From contig NZ_NFIT01000011.1 in NCBI RefSeq assembly GCF_002159495.1, positions 18,311 to 82,310 of the forward strand: 64,000 nt of DNA. Direction: 5' to 3'. The position numbers and the translations under genes are program-made. Positions 16,769-24,650 of this stretch are shown here, in pieces (position 1 is the first letter of the stretch; every line of letters begins with the position of its first letter). This DNA comes from Olsenella sp. An293 (lineage in GTDB: Bacteria > Actinomycetota > Coriobacteriia > Coriobacteriales > Atopobiaceae). A model generated the notes under the pieces. It saw only the letters and a program-made list of their open reading frames with translations. It had not been told where the DNA came from and did no database searches.

Positions 16769-17704
16769 ATGATAACGCTAACGGACATATCTGCACTAAG
16801 ATTATGGGCTCACGAAGGGCTTCTCGAGCGGCTCGGGAATCCCTGTCAGGCAAATGGGCTCAACTGGACGACGGATTCATTCAGGGAGATTCAAGACTTT
16901 GGCCTCGAATCCATGGGCGTTGCCTATTCTCATGAGGATCCGCTTCACGTACTCGTCGACGACGCAGGGCACAGAATTGTCTCTGCGCGGGTGAATAGCC
17001 ACGTTTGGTCAGGGAGGCTCCCTCCGGGATCTCTCTATCAGCTTGCTCCAGGCGTACTCATTGCCTCACCGGCGTTTTGCTGCCTTCAGGATGCCGTGAG
17101 GTCAAGTCTGCCCCATGTGACCGCGACCATGATGGAATGCCTGGGAAGGTACGGTAGGGTGACGGGAACGAGGGGGTTTCTCGACCGCGGTCCACTGCTC
17201 AGTTACGATGAGCTCTCGAGCTACCTTGCCAGCGCGAAGGGGTGTCGGGGGGTGGAAAAGGCTCGACGCGCTCTCAGGCTGTCAGTGTCCCCAACGCGTT
17301 CCCCGCTCGAGACAAAGACGGTGCTCATAGCCACGTTATCTAGAAAGTTGGGAGGCTATGGGTTGCCGCGGCCAGAGGTGAACTACGTGATTGCGCCGCG
17401 GTCCGAGGATATCCCCTTCAGCCAGTTTGCCCAATACGAGGTGGACGTCTGCTGGCCCTCGCAGAGAACAATCCTTGAGGTCGATAGCTATCTTTACCAC
17501 TCAGATTCCGAGCAGATTAACTCGGACGCAAAGAAGCGCAACTCGCTCAAAAGCATGGGGTGGAAAGTCATATCTGTGACGGATGGACAGCTTTCCGGCG
17601 ACACGCTAGACGTGCTCATGCGGCAGGTGGCGAAAGACCTTAAAGTGCGCCTCAAGGCTCCGAAGCCGGAGCTGAGAGACTGGCTTCTTGAAGAGCTGCC
17701 ATAG
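16769..17704 (+). CDS. Hypothetical protein with C-terminal endonuclease-like (PD-(D/E)XK/Vsr type) domain
   Basis: 311 residues. The C-terminal third (about 215-290) reads YEVDVCWPSQRTILEVDSY, then YHSDSEQINSDAKKRN and GWKVISVTDGQL, which resembles DUF559/Vsr-fold nucleases (acidic Asp and Glu-x-Asp, then Lys/Arg, then a GW-x-V-I strand). The N-terminal two thirds are unlike anything I recognise, but the small helical start and PPGSLYQLAPG stretch recall abortive-infection AbiEi-like proteins (weak). Base composition is visibly lower in G+C than neighbours, with more ATA, TTA and AGA codons, suggesting transfer. Copies of one palindrome family (P4) flank the gene on both sides. Confidence 0.75.
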   Translation: MITLTDISALRLWAHEGLLERLGNPCQANGLNWTTDSFREIQDFGLESMGVAYSHEDPLHVLVDDAGHRIVSARVNSHVWSGRLPPGSLYQLAPGVLIASPAFCCLQDAVRSSLPHVTATMMECLGRYGRVTGTRGFLDRGPLLSYDELSSYLASAKGCRGVEKARRALRLSVSPTRSPLETKTVLIATLSRKLGGYGLPRPEVNYVIAPRSEDIPFSQFAQYEVDVCWPSQRTILEVDSYLYHSDSEQINSDAKKRNSLKSMGWKVISVTDGQLSGDTLDVLMRQVAKDLKVRLKAPKPELRDWLLEELP

Positions 17705-17770
17705 GAGACCTCGCACGACGCCCATTTTGATGCCCGGATTGGGGTCGAAAAGAGGCGACGTGCGAGGTGG
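17705..17770. repeat. Palindromic repeat, family P4, right flank of nuclease-like gene
   Basis: GAGACCTCGCACGACGCCC at its left end pairs with GGCGACGTGCGAGGT at its right end. It shares GACCTCGCACGACGCCCAT with the copy at 16614. It begins immediately after the stop codon of the nuclease-like gene and ends five bases before the convergent DUF1846 gene's stop. Confidence 0.85.
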
Positions 17771-17775
17771 CCGGA

Positions 17776-19257
17776 TTAGCGGTGGTAGTAGCCGCGGCGC
17801 TCGTACTTGGGCTCGCAGCAGACGTTGATGCCGAGGTTGCGGTAGGTGTTCTTGTCCTGCTCGGAGATGATGACCGAGAAGTAGGCGTCGCAGCCGGCGA
17901 GCTGCTCGAGCGCATCGACCGTCGCCTCGGCCTGGTCGTTGGTCGCGGAGGAGAGGGAGAGCGCGATGAGCATCTCGTCGGAGTGCAGGCGCGGGTTGCG
18001 GCTGCGCAGGTGCTCGGTCTTGAGGTGGCAGATCGGCACGAGCGCCTCCTCGCTCACCACGTAGGTCTTCTTGGGGATGCCCGCCATGTGCTTGGCGGCG
18101 TTGAGCAGAAGCGACGCCGCGGCGCCCATGAGGTCGGAGGTCTTGCCGGTCACGAGCTCGCCGTCGGGAAGGACCATCGCTGCGGCGGGGCCGCCGGTGG
18201 CCTCCTCCTTGGCGAGCGCCGCCTGGTGCGCGGGGGAGTAGTCGCTCGTGACGTCCGCCTGGCTCATGAGCAGCTCGATCTTGGCGAGCGCGTCCGCGCC
18301 CTCGCCGGTGCGGCGCAGCTCCTCGGCCGCGGTGAAGTAGCGGCGGACGATCTCGTTTCGGCCGGCCTCGCGGCAGACCTCGTCGTCGGAGATGCACAGG
18401 CCCACCATGTTGACGCCCATGTCGGTGGGGGACTGGTAGGGGCTCTCGCCGGCGATCTTCTCCATCATGGCCTTGAGCACGGGGAACGTCTCGACGTCAC
18501 GGTTGTAGTTGACCGTGACCTCGCCGTAGGCCTCGAGGTGCCAGGGGTCGATGATGTTGCGGTCGTCGAGGTCGGCCGTGGCGGCCTCGTAGGCGACGTT
18601 GACGGGGTGCTTGAGCGGCAGGTTCCACACCGGGAAGGTCTCGTACTTGGCGTAGCCCGCCGTAACGCCCCGCTTGTTCTCGTGATAGAGCTGGCTGAGG
18701 CAGGTGGCAAGCTTGCCCGAGCCGGGGCCGGGCGCGGTCACCACGACGAGCGGGCGCGTGGTCTCGATGTAGTCGTTCTTGCCAAAGCCCTCGTCGGAGA
18801 CGATGTGGTTGACGTCAGAGGGGTAGCCGTCGATGAGGTAGTGGCGCCAGGAGCGCACGCCCATGCCCTCGAGGCGGCGCTGGAAGGCCTCGGCGTGGGG
18901 CTGCCCGGTGAAGTGCGTGATGCAGATGCCGCCGACCATGAGGCCGCGCGCGCGGAACGAGTCCATGAGGCGCAGCGCGTCCTCCTCGTAGGTGATGCCG
19001 ATGTCGGAGCGGCGCTTGGCGTTCTCGATGTTGTCCGCGTTGATGACGATGATGGCCTCGACGTCGTCCTTGAGGCTCTCGAGCATGCGAATCTTGGAGT
19101 CGGGCTCAAAGCCGGGAAGCACGCGGCTCGCGTGGTAGTCGTCAAAGAGCTTGCCGCCAAACTCGAGGTAGAGCTTGCCGCCAAACTGTCCTATGCGCTT
19201 GCGGATCTTCTCTGCCTGCAGGGCGATGTACTTGTCGTTGTCAAATCCGATGCGCAT
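17776..19257 (-). CDS. DUF1846 (UPF0371) family protein
   Basis: 493 residues, the usual length of this family. It begins MRIGFDNDKYIALQAEKIRK and includes the conserved KLYLEFGGKLFDDYHASRVL and TAPGPGSGKLATCLSQLYHE, the latter resembling a P-loop. Pneumococcal and corynebacterial homologues have solved structures, but no firmly established function is known to me. No membrane segment is present. RBS evidence is modest (AGAGAGGACCCCC before ATG 19257). The gene is monocistronic or cotranscribed with the small membrane gene downstream only in the reverse sense, since that gene ends 75 bases upstream of this start. Confidence 0.9.
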   Translation of the reverse strand: MRIGFDNDKYIALQAEKIRKRIGQFGGKLYLEFGGKLFDDYHASRVLPGFEPDSKIRMLESLKDDVEAIIVINADNIENAKRRSDIGITYEEDALRLMDSFRARGLMVGGICITHFTGQPHAEAFQRRLEGMGVRSWRHYLIDGYPSDVNHIVSDEGFGKNDYIETTRPLVVVTAPGPGSGKLATCLSQLYHENKRGVTAGYAKYETFPVWNLPLKHPVNVAYEAATADLDDRNIIDPWHLEAYGEVTVNYNRDVETFPVLKAMMEKIAGESPYQSPTDMGVNMVGLCISDDEVCREAGRNEIVRRYFTAAEELRRTGEGADALAKIELLMSQADVTSDYSPAHQAALAKEEATGGPAAAMVLPDGELVTGKTSDLMGAAASLLLNAAKHMAGIPKKTYVVSEEALVPICHLKTEHLRSRNPRLHSDEMLIALSLSSATNDQAEATVDALEQLAGCDAYFSVIISEQDKNTYRNLGINVCCEPKYERRGYYHR

Positions 19258-19332
19258 GGGCGGGGGTCCTCTCTGTGCCGATTTCCAACCAGAAAGAGTA
19301 GCACGCCCCGGCCCGTTCGTGACCCGTCGGCG

Positions 19333-19713
19333 TTATCCGGCGACCGAGAAGTACAGGAGGTCCACGAGCGTCCCGACAACGAGGAAGTCAACGGAGGCGA
19401 GGCTCACGGCGGCGCCCCAGGGCATGCCGATCTCGTGCCAGAACATGCGAAAGGTGTCGTCCTCGTGCGGGGTCATGGTGCCGCTCGGGCGGTCGCGACC
19501 GGAGACGAGCAGGCCGCAGCCGCCGGTGATGAGCATGAGCGCGCCGACGAGCAGCGTCAGCTTGCGGGCCCAGTCCAGGCCCGTCTTCCAGTCGAGCCCG
19601 TGCGAGACGAGGGCGAACACAAACGCGACGGCCGCGAGGCCGAGCGCCGCCGCGCCACCCACGGTCAGCACCTTGACGACGCCGCGCGTCCAGTTCTGGC
19701 TCTTTTCCTGCAT
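19333..19713 (-). CDS. Small membrane protein of unknown function
   Basis: 126 residues from ATG 19713, preceded by GGGAGGAGG. Hydrophobic segments at about 14-37, 50-70 and 98-122 predict three membrane passes. The loop between the last two (SGRDRPSGTMTPHEDDTFRM) is polar. I do not recognise a family. It ends 75 bases upstream of the DUF1846 start and points the same way, so cotranscription into DUF1846 is likely. Upstream, a hairpin with arms GAGAGGCGAC (19741-19750) and GTCGCCTCTC (19762-19771) lies in the divergent region before the esterase-like gene. Confidence 0.78.
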   Translation of the reverse strand: MQEKSQNWTRGVVKVLTVGGAAALGLAAVAFVFALVSHGLDWKTGLDWARKLTLLVGALMLITGGCGLLVSGRDRPSGTMTPHEDDTFRMFWHEIGMPWGAAVSLASVDFLVVGTLVDLLYFSVAG

Positions 19714-19940
19714 GGGCCTCCTCCCGCGCCCGGACTCTCCGAGAGGCGACGAGACGTGACGGTCGCCTCTCGCCATTGTGGGCCAGCGCGCCGCGACGCG
19801 CAACGGTCGAGGTCTCCGCCTCATCGAGGTTTCCGTCTCATGTCCCCTTTACGTAGAGAAAACGCTGAGAGCAGGCAAAAGAGATAAGATGGCTTATGCG
19901 CCTTCGGGGAAACTCTATCAAGCACGTCTTGGGGGACAAC

Positions 19941-21176
19941 ATGGATAAGAAAAACGTCGTGTGCACCAGCGCCGCTCTGGGCAAGGACATGCACGTCAAC
20001 GTATATGGCAAGAAGGGCCTGCCGGTCGTGGTGTTCCCGACCCTGGCCGCCTCTCCGGAGAGCCTCGAGGAGGCGGGCGTCATCGACGAGCTCGCCGAGT
20101 ACCTGGACTCCGGCATCATCCAGCTCTTCTGCACCGAGACCGTGGACCAGGAGTCCTGGGCCGCCGACGGCGACCCCGCGCAGCGCGCCGAGCGCCAGGA
20201 GGCCTACTATCACTACGTGGCCGACGAGCTCGTGCCCCTCGTCCGCAAGGTGAGCAAGTCCACCGCCCGCCCGCTGGCCATGGGCTGCGACATGGGCGCC
20301 ACGCACGCCGCGATCGCGCTGCTGCGCCGTCCGGACCTCTTCCAGGGCTGCGTGTGCCTCTCCGGCAGCTACGACGCGCGCCGCTACTTCGGCGACTGGA
20401 TGGACGCCACCCTCTACGAGAACACGCCCTGCGCGTTTTTGCCGCAGATGCCGCTCGACCACCCCTACGTGGCGGTCTACAACCAGCGCCAGCTGCTGTT
20501 CTGCACCGGTCAGGAGGCCTCCGAGGCCGACTCTTTGCGCTGCACGCGCGAGATGGACGCCAACCTCGCCCGTCTGGGCGTCGAGGCTTGGTGCGACTAC
20601 TGGGGCGGTGACGTGACCCACACCTGGTACTGGTGGAAGAAGCAGCTTCGCTACTTCCTGCCGATCGTCCTCGACGACGTCGAGAAGACCACGGCGGCCG
20701 AGAAGCCCGCGAAGAAGCGCGCCGCGACCACGCGCAAGAAGGCCACGACCACGAAGGCTGCCGCTGAGAAGAAGCCGGCCGCCAAGACGGCCACGACCAA
20801 GACGGCCACCAAGGCCGCTGCCGCCAAGGCCGAGAAGGACGAGGCCGTCGCGACCGAGGCCAAGCCGGCCGCCGCGCCCAAGAAGCCGGCCGCGCGCAAG
20901 ACCGCGACCAAGACGGCCGCCAAGCCCGCCGAGGCGGCCAAGGCTGAGCCCAAGCCCGCGGCCATCGCCAAGGCCGAGAAGCCGGCCGCGCCCGCCAAGG
21001 TCACCAAGGCCGCGGCTCCCGCCAAGGCCGTGAAGGCCGCCGTTCCGGTCAAGGCCGAGAAGGCCGCGGCTCCCGCCAAGGCCGCCAAGCCGGCCGCCAC
21101 GACGACCAAGAAGGCCGCCACGACGGCCAAGGCTGCCGCCGAGAAGACCGCGAAGGGCGGCGCGAGCGCCAAGTAA
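19941..21176 (+). CDS. Esterase-family (COG4947-like) alpha/beta-hydrolase protein with Asp at the nucleophile position and a histone-H1-like tail
   Basis: 411 residues from ATG 19941 (GGGGGA upstream); an in-frame ATG at 19896 lacks a site. Residues 1-245 match the small esterase family that usually carries GCSMGAYHA and NHDWPWWRK. Here these read GCDMGATHA (Asp117 where the serine should be) and THTWYWWKKQ (His227 kept). So it is either an Asp-nucleophile enzyme or a non-catalytic relative. Residues 248-411 are a tail of Lys, Ala, Pro and Thr (AAKPAEAAKAEPKP style repeats), like histone H1 and other DNA- or cell-wall-binding polycations. It is followed without a gap by an ATP-grasp gene. 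Confidence 0.85.
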   Translation: MDKKNVVCTSAALGKDMHVNVYGKKGLPVVVFPTLAASPESLEEAGVIDELAEYLDSGIIQLFCTETVDQESWAADGDPAQRAERQEAYYHYVADELVPLVRKVSKSTARPLAMGCDMGATHAAIALLRRPDLFQGCVCLSGSYDARRYFGDWMDATLYENTPCAFLPQMPLDHPYVAVYNQRQLLFCTGQEASEADSLRCTREMDANLARLGVEAWCDYWGGDVTHTWYWWKKQLRYFLPIVLDDVEKTTAAEKPAKKRAATTRKKATTTKAAAEKKPAAKTATTKTATKAAAAKAEKDEAVATEAKPAAAPKKPAARKTATKTAAKPAEAAKAEPKPAAIAKAEKPAAPAKVTKAAAPAKAVKAAVPVKAEKAAAPAKAAKPAATTTKKAATTAKAAAEKTAKGGASAK

Positions 21177-22457
21177 ATGAACGCCGTCTTTGTCTCGCCG
21201 CAGTTCCCGAGCGTCTACTGGCAGTTCTGCGCGGCCCTGCGCCGCAACGGCGCCAGGGCGCTCGGGATAGGCGACACCCCGTGGGAGGCCCTTGCCGCTG
21301 AGGTGAGGGCCTCGCTCGATGAATACTACTGGGTCCACGACCTCGAGGACTACGACCAGGTCTATCGTGGCGTCGCGTACTTCGCGTACCGCTGGGGCAG
21401 GCCCGACTGGATCGAGTCGAACAACGAGCACTGGCTGCCCCTGGACGCCCGCCTGCGCGAGGACTTCAACGTCGAGAACGGCCCGCGGCCCGACGAGGTC
21501 GCTCGCTGGCAGAGCAAGGCCGCCCAGAAGGGTCTCTACGCCGCCGCGGGCGTGCCCTCCGCGCGCCAGACGTGCCTTTCGACCTTTGATGAAACGCGCT
21601 GGTACATCGGCGAGATGGGCCACTATCCGGTCTTCGCCAAGCCCGAGGTGGGGGTGGGCGCCGGTGGAACGCGCATCCTTCGCACAGATGACGACCTGCG
21701 CGATCTTCTCGCCACGCACGGGGAGGTCCCCTACGTGATCGAGCAGCTGGTCGAGGGGCAGATCTGCTCCTGGGACGCCATCTTGGACAGCCGGGGCGAG
21801 CCGCTCTTCGAGAACCAGGAGGAGTTTCCGCCGTCGATGGCCGACGTCGTGCACGGGGGCCTCGACCTGGCGTATCGCTCCCTGCCCGAGGTGGACCCCG
21901 AGCTCTCGCGACTGGGCCGGGCCACGGTGCGCGCCTTTGGCCTGACGAGCCGCTTCGTGCACCTTGAGTTCTTCCGTCTGGGCCGCGAGCACGCCGGGCT
22001 GGGCGCCCGCGGCGACTACGTCGGGCTTGAGGTGAACGTGCGCCCGCCCGGCGGAACCACGCCGGAGATGATGAACTACGCCCACGCGACCAACGTCTAC
22101 CAGATCTGGGCGGACATGGTCTGCTTTGACGAGCGCCGGACGCCGCGGGACGGGGAGGACGGATTCTGCGTCTACGCGAGCCGTCGCGGCGCCCACCGAT
22201 ACGCGCACGCCCATGAGGAGCTCCTCGCGCGGTGGGGCTCGGCCGTCGTCTCGTGCGGGCCCGTGCCGCCGGCGCTCTCCGACGACATGGGCGACTATCA
22301 GTACACCGCTCGCCTTGCGACCGAGGACGAGGCAAACGAGTTCGTGGCATACGTCCATGAGGGGGAGGGGGACCACGATGCAGATCAGAAGGGCGTGCGA
22401 GAAGGACCTGGGCGGGGTGCATCGCCTGCTGAGCCAGGTGCTGACGGTCCACGCTGA
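21177..22457 (+). CDS. ATP-grasp domain ligase
   Basis: 426 residues. The ATG begins at the base right after the TAA of the esterase-like gene, so translation is coupled. ATP-grasp features are visible: VFAKPEVGVGAGGTRIL (ATP-binding loop near residue 155), VIEQLVEGQICSWDAI, and the metal-binding GLEVNVRPPGGTTPEMMNYA near residue 285. These enzymes join a carboxylate to an amine or thiol through an acyl-phosphate. The substrate is unknown. The last 29 residues overlap the GNAT gene and are composition-poor, so the functional part probably ends near residue 398. Confidence 0.9.
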   Translation: MNAVFVSPQFPSVYWQFCAALRRNGARALGIGDTPWEALAAEVRASLDEYYWVHDLEDYDQVYRGVAYFAYRWGRPDWIESNNEHWLPLDARLREDFNVENGPRPDEVARWQSKAAQKGLYAAAGVPSARQTCLSTFDETRWYIGEMGHYPVFAKPEVGVGAGGTRILRTDDDLRDLLATHGEVPYVIEQLVEGQICSWDAILDSRGEPLFENQEEFPPSMADVVHGGLDLAYRSLPEVDPELSRLGRATVRAFGLTSRFVHLEFFRLGREHAGLGARGDYVGLEVNVRPPGGTTPEMMNYAHATNVYQIWADMVCFDERRTPRDGEDGFCVYASRRGAHRYAHAHEELLARWGSAVVSCGPVPPALSDDMGDYQYTARLATEDEANEFVAYVHEGEGDHDADQKGVREGPGRGASPAEPGADGPR

Positions 22458-22854
22458 GGGCCGGCCCGACCTCTTCCGCGCCGGCACGCGCAAGTACACC
22501 GACGACGAGCTGCTCGCGATGTTTGTTGACGACGCCCGCCCGGTCTTCGTGGCGGTGGACGAGAAGAACGGAGAGCGCGTGCTCGGGCACGCCTTCTGCG
22601 AGGTCCAGGACTTCCGCGGGTCCAACAACATGCAGCCCATCCTGAGCATCTACGTCGACGACATCTGCGTCGACGAGGCCAGTCGCGGACAGCACGTGGG
22701 CACGGCGCTTTACCGGCACGTGCTGGACTTCGCGCGCGAGCTCGGGTGCCACAACGTCACCCTCAACGTCTGGGCGTGCAACCCCGGGGCCCGTGCGTTC
22801 TACGAGGCGATGGGCATGTCCGTGCAGAAGACCTGTCTCGAGCAGGTGCTGTAG
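22378..22854 (+). CDS. GNAT-family N-acetyltransferase
   Basis: 158 residues from ATG 22378, which lies 80 bases inside the end of the ATP-grasp gene; GAGGGGGAGGGG precedes it. GNAT motifs: YVDDICVDEASRGQHVGTAL (acetyl-CoA loop, R-G-Q-x-V-G-T) near residue 90 and LNVWACNPGARAFYEAMGM near residue 130. It acetylates an amine using acetyl-CoA; the target is unknown. The tight overlap with the two upstream genes suggests a single pathway: ligase product plus acetylation. Confidence 0.9.
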   Translation: MQIRRACEKDLGGVHRLLSQVLTVHAEGRPDLFRAGTRKYTDDELLAMFVDDARPVFVAVDEKNGERVLGHAFCEVQDFRGSNNMQPILSIYVDDICVDEASRGQHVGTALYRHVLDFARELGCHNVTLNVWACNPGARAFYEAMGMSVQKTCLEQVL

Positions 22855-22863
22855 CAGATCCGT

Positions 22864-22976
22864 GGGGCCGGCAGCGGCGTCAGGGTTGACAGTGGCGTCA
22901 GGTCATATTGTCAAACCGCGAGCTTTTGACAATATGACCTGACGCCACTGTCAACCCTGACGCCGCTGCCGGCCCC
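22864..22976. repeat. Palindromic repeat, family P1, perfect 52-base arms
   Basis: Arms 22864-22915 and 22925-22976 are perfect inverted repeats. Each contains the P1 unit in the variant form GTTGACAGTGGCGTCAGGTC, whose departures from other copies (GTGGC, and C for T in GGTCAT) are exactly mirrored in the partner arm. It lies between the convergent GNAT and cysE genes. Confidence 0.92.
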
Positions 22977-22985
22977 GCGAGGTCC

Positions 22986-23633
22986 CTACTTCTCGACGAC
23001 CCAGCTCTTGCCGAAGTCGTCCGTGAGGCACACGAAGTCGCCGAAGAGCGGGCACTCGCGGGTGCGGACCACGCGGGCGGGGTTGCCCACCACGGTGGTG
23101 TTGGCGGGCACGTCGTCCACGACGACCGAACCGGCACCCACGCGCACGCCGTCGCCCACGTTGATGGCGCCGAGCAGGATCGAGCCCGCGCCGACCATGA
23201 CGCCGTTTCCGAGGGTCGGATGGCGCTTCCCGCCGTGCTTGCCCGTCATGCCGAGCGTGGCGCCCTGGTAGATGAGGCAGTCGTCTCCGATGATGGCGGT
23301 GCCGCCGATGACGACGCCGATGCCGTGGTCGATGGTGAAGCGCCGCCCGATCTGCGCCGCCGGGTGGATGTCGGCCCCGTAGCGGATGCGCGTGCGCATG
23401 GCGAGCCAGAGGGCCAGCGCTCGCTGCCCGTGCTCGTAGAGCCAGTGCTGCCGGCGGTACGCGCGCACGATCTTGAAGCCCACCGAGAAGCGCGTGACGT
23501 CCGCGACCGAGTCGGCGGAGGGGTCGCGCTCGTAGGCGGCCTGGGCGTCCTCTCGGATGAGCTCGCGCAGCGCGGGCCGCTCGTTCTTCTCGGCTGTCGT
23601 TCTGCCCATCGCGGGCATGACCGCGGAGCCCAT
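22986..23633 (-). CDS. cysE: Serine O-acetyltransferase
   Basis: 215 residues, the short form of CysE/EpsC. It acetylates L-serine with acetyl-CoA to give O-acetylserine, the substrate for CysK. Left-handed beta-helix hexapeptides are evident (ADIHPAAQIGRRFTIDHGIG, GTAIIGDDCLIYQGATLG, TGKHGGKRHPTLGNGVMVGA); His and Asp of DIHPA and DHGIG are the catalytic pair. The C-terminal tail VVGNPARVVRTRECP is typical. ATG 23633 overlaps the cysK TGA (ATGA), so the two are coupled; Met6 and Met9 are alternative starts. Confidence 0.93.
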   Translation of the reverse strand: MGSAVMPAMGRTTAEKNERPALRELIREDAQAAYERDPSADSVADVTRFSVGFKIVRAYRRQHWLYEHGQRALALWLAMRTRIRYGADIHPAAQIGRRFTIDHGIGVVIGGTAIIGDDCLIYQGATLGMTGKHGGKRHPTLGNGVMVGAGSILLGAINVGDGVRVGAGSVVVDDVPANTTVVGNPARVVRTRECPLFGDFVCLTDDFGKSWVVEK

Positions 23634-24550
23634 CAGAGCCCCGTCGAGAGGTAGCGCTCGCCGGTGTCGGGCAGGACCGCCACGACGAGCCTGCCGGAAA
23701 ACGAGGGGTCGGAGGCGAGCCCCAGCGCGGCGAAGACGGCCGCCCCCGAGGAGATGCCCACGAGAAGCCCTAGCTCGCGCGCAAGGCGGCGGGTCGTTGC
23801 CAAGGCGTCCTCGGTTGCCACGGGAACGATCTTGTCCACGAGGGAGCGGTCGAAGTTGCCGGGCACGAAGTTCGCGCCGATCCCCTGGATGCCATGGGGG
23901 CCGGCGACGCCTCCCGCAAGCACCTGCGACTCCGCGGGCTCGACGGCGACGGCGAGCATCTCAGCCCGGCGCTCCTTGAGATAGCGCGCCGAGCCGCAGA
24001 GCGTGCCGCCCGTGCCCACGCCGGCGACGAGTGCGTCGATCGCGCCGTCGGTGTCGGCCCAGAGCTCCGGGCCGGTGGACTCGTAGTGCGCCTGCGGGTT
24101 GGCTGGGTTGTCGAACTGCCCGGCGATGATCGAGCCCGGCGTCTGCGCCGCGAGCTCCTCGGCGCGGGCAACGGCTCCGGCCATGCCCTCGGCACCGGGC
24201 GTGAGCTCAATCTGGGCTCCGTAGGCTGCCGCGAGCTGGCGACGCTCGACGCTCATGGTGTCAGGCATGGTGAGGATGAGCCGGTAGCCGCGGGCGGCTG
24301 CCACCATGGCCAGCCCCACCCCGGTGTTTCCGCTCGTGGGCTCGATGATGGTCCCTCCGGGCGGGAGGCGGCCCTCGCGCTCGGCCGCGTCGACCATGGC
24401 GCGCGCGACGCGATCTTTTGCCGAGCCGCCGGGGTTCGCGGCCTCGAGCTTGCCGAGGACGCGCGACCGGGCGCCAGCCCCGAGCAGCGGCGTGAGGTCG
24501 ACGAGGGGCGTGGAGCCGATCAGGCTCTCGACGGTGTGCGCGACGTGCAT
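23633..24550 (-). CDS. cysK: Cysteine synthase (O-acetylserine sulfhydrylase)
   Basis: 305 residues from ATG 24550, with AAGGAGAGGGAGG upstream. It is a PLP enzyme converting O-acetylserine and sulfide to cysteine. The PLP lysine is Lys45 (PGGSAKDRVA), the substrate loop is EPTSGNTGVGLA, and the phosphate-binding loop GVGTGGTLCG and GISSGAAV are present. Length is typical of CysK (about 305-320). It lies directly upstream of, and coupled to, cysE. A promoter with a possible Rrf2/CymR-like operator precedes it. Confidence 0.94.
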   Translation of the reverse strand: MHVAHTVESLIGSTPLVDLTPLLGAGARSRVLGKLEAANPGGSAKDRVARAMVDAAEREGRLPPGGTIIEPTSGNTGVGLAMVAAARGYRLILTMPDTMSVERRQLAAAYGAQIELTPGAEGMAGAVARAEELAAQTPGSIIAGQFDNPANPQAHYESTGPELWADTDGAIDALVAGVGTGGTLCGSARYLKERRAEMLAVAVEPAESQVLAGGVAGPHGIQGIGANFVPGNFDRSLVDKIVPVATEDALATTRRLARELGLLVGISSGAAVFAALGLASDPSFSGRLVVAVLPDTGERYLSTGL

Positions 24551-24586
24551 GGTGCCTCCCTCTCCTTGGGTGAGGCTAGGGTGTCA

Positions 24587-24611
24587 CTTATAAACCCACC
24601 TTACAAGTAGG
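24587..24611 (-). promoter_or_regulatory. Candidate cysK promoter -10 box and near-palindromic operator
   Basis: On the minus strand, TATAAG (complement of 24587-24592) is a good -10 box 37 bases before the cysK ATG. Just upstream, CCTACTTGTAAGG (complement of 24599-24611) is an imperfect palindrome in the position of a -35/operator, in an otherwise unusual A+T-rich stretch. Cysteine genes in Gram-positives are often under Rrf2-type repressors such as CymR; assignment here is inference. Confidence 0.35.
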
Positions 24612-24650
24612 AATTACAGCGCCGAAACAATGCATCGGGCGCGCGCTGCG

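Noticed and set aside
19821..22649. Open frame of 942 codons opposite the esterase / ATP-grasp / GNAT genes
   Set aside because: Antisense shadow; its Gly/Leu-rich repeats simply mirror the Lys/Ala tail of the esterase-like gene.
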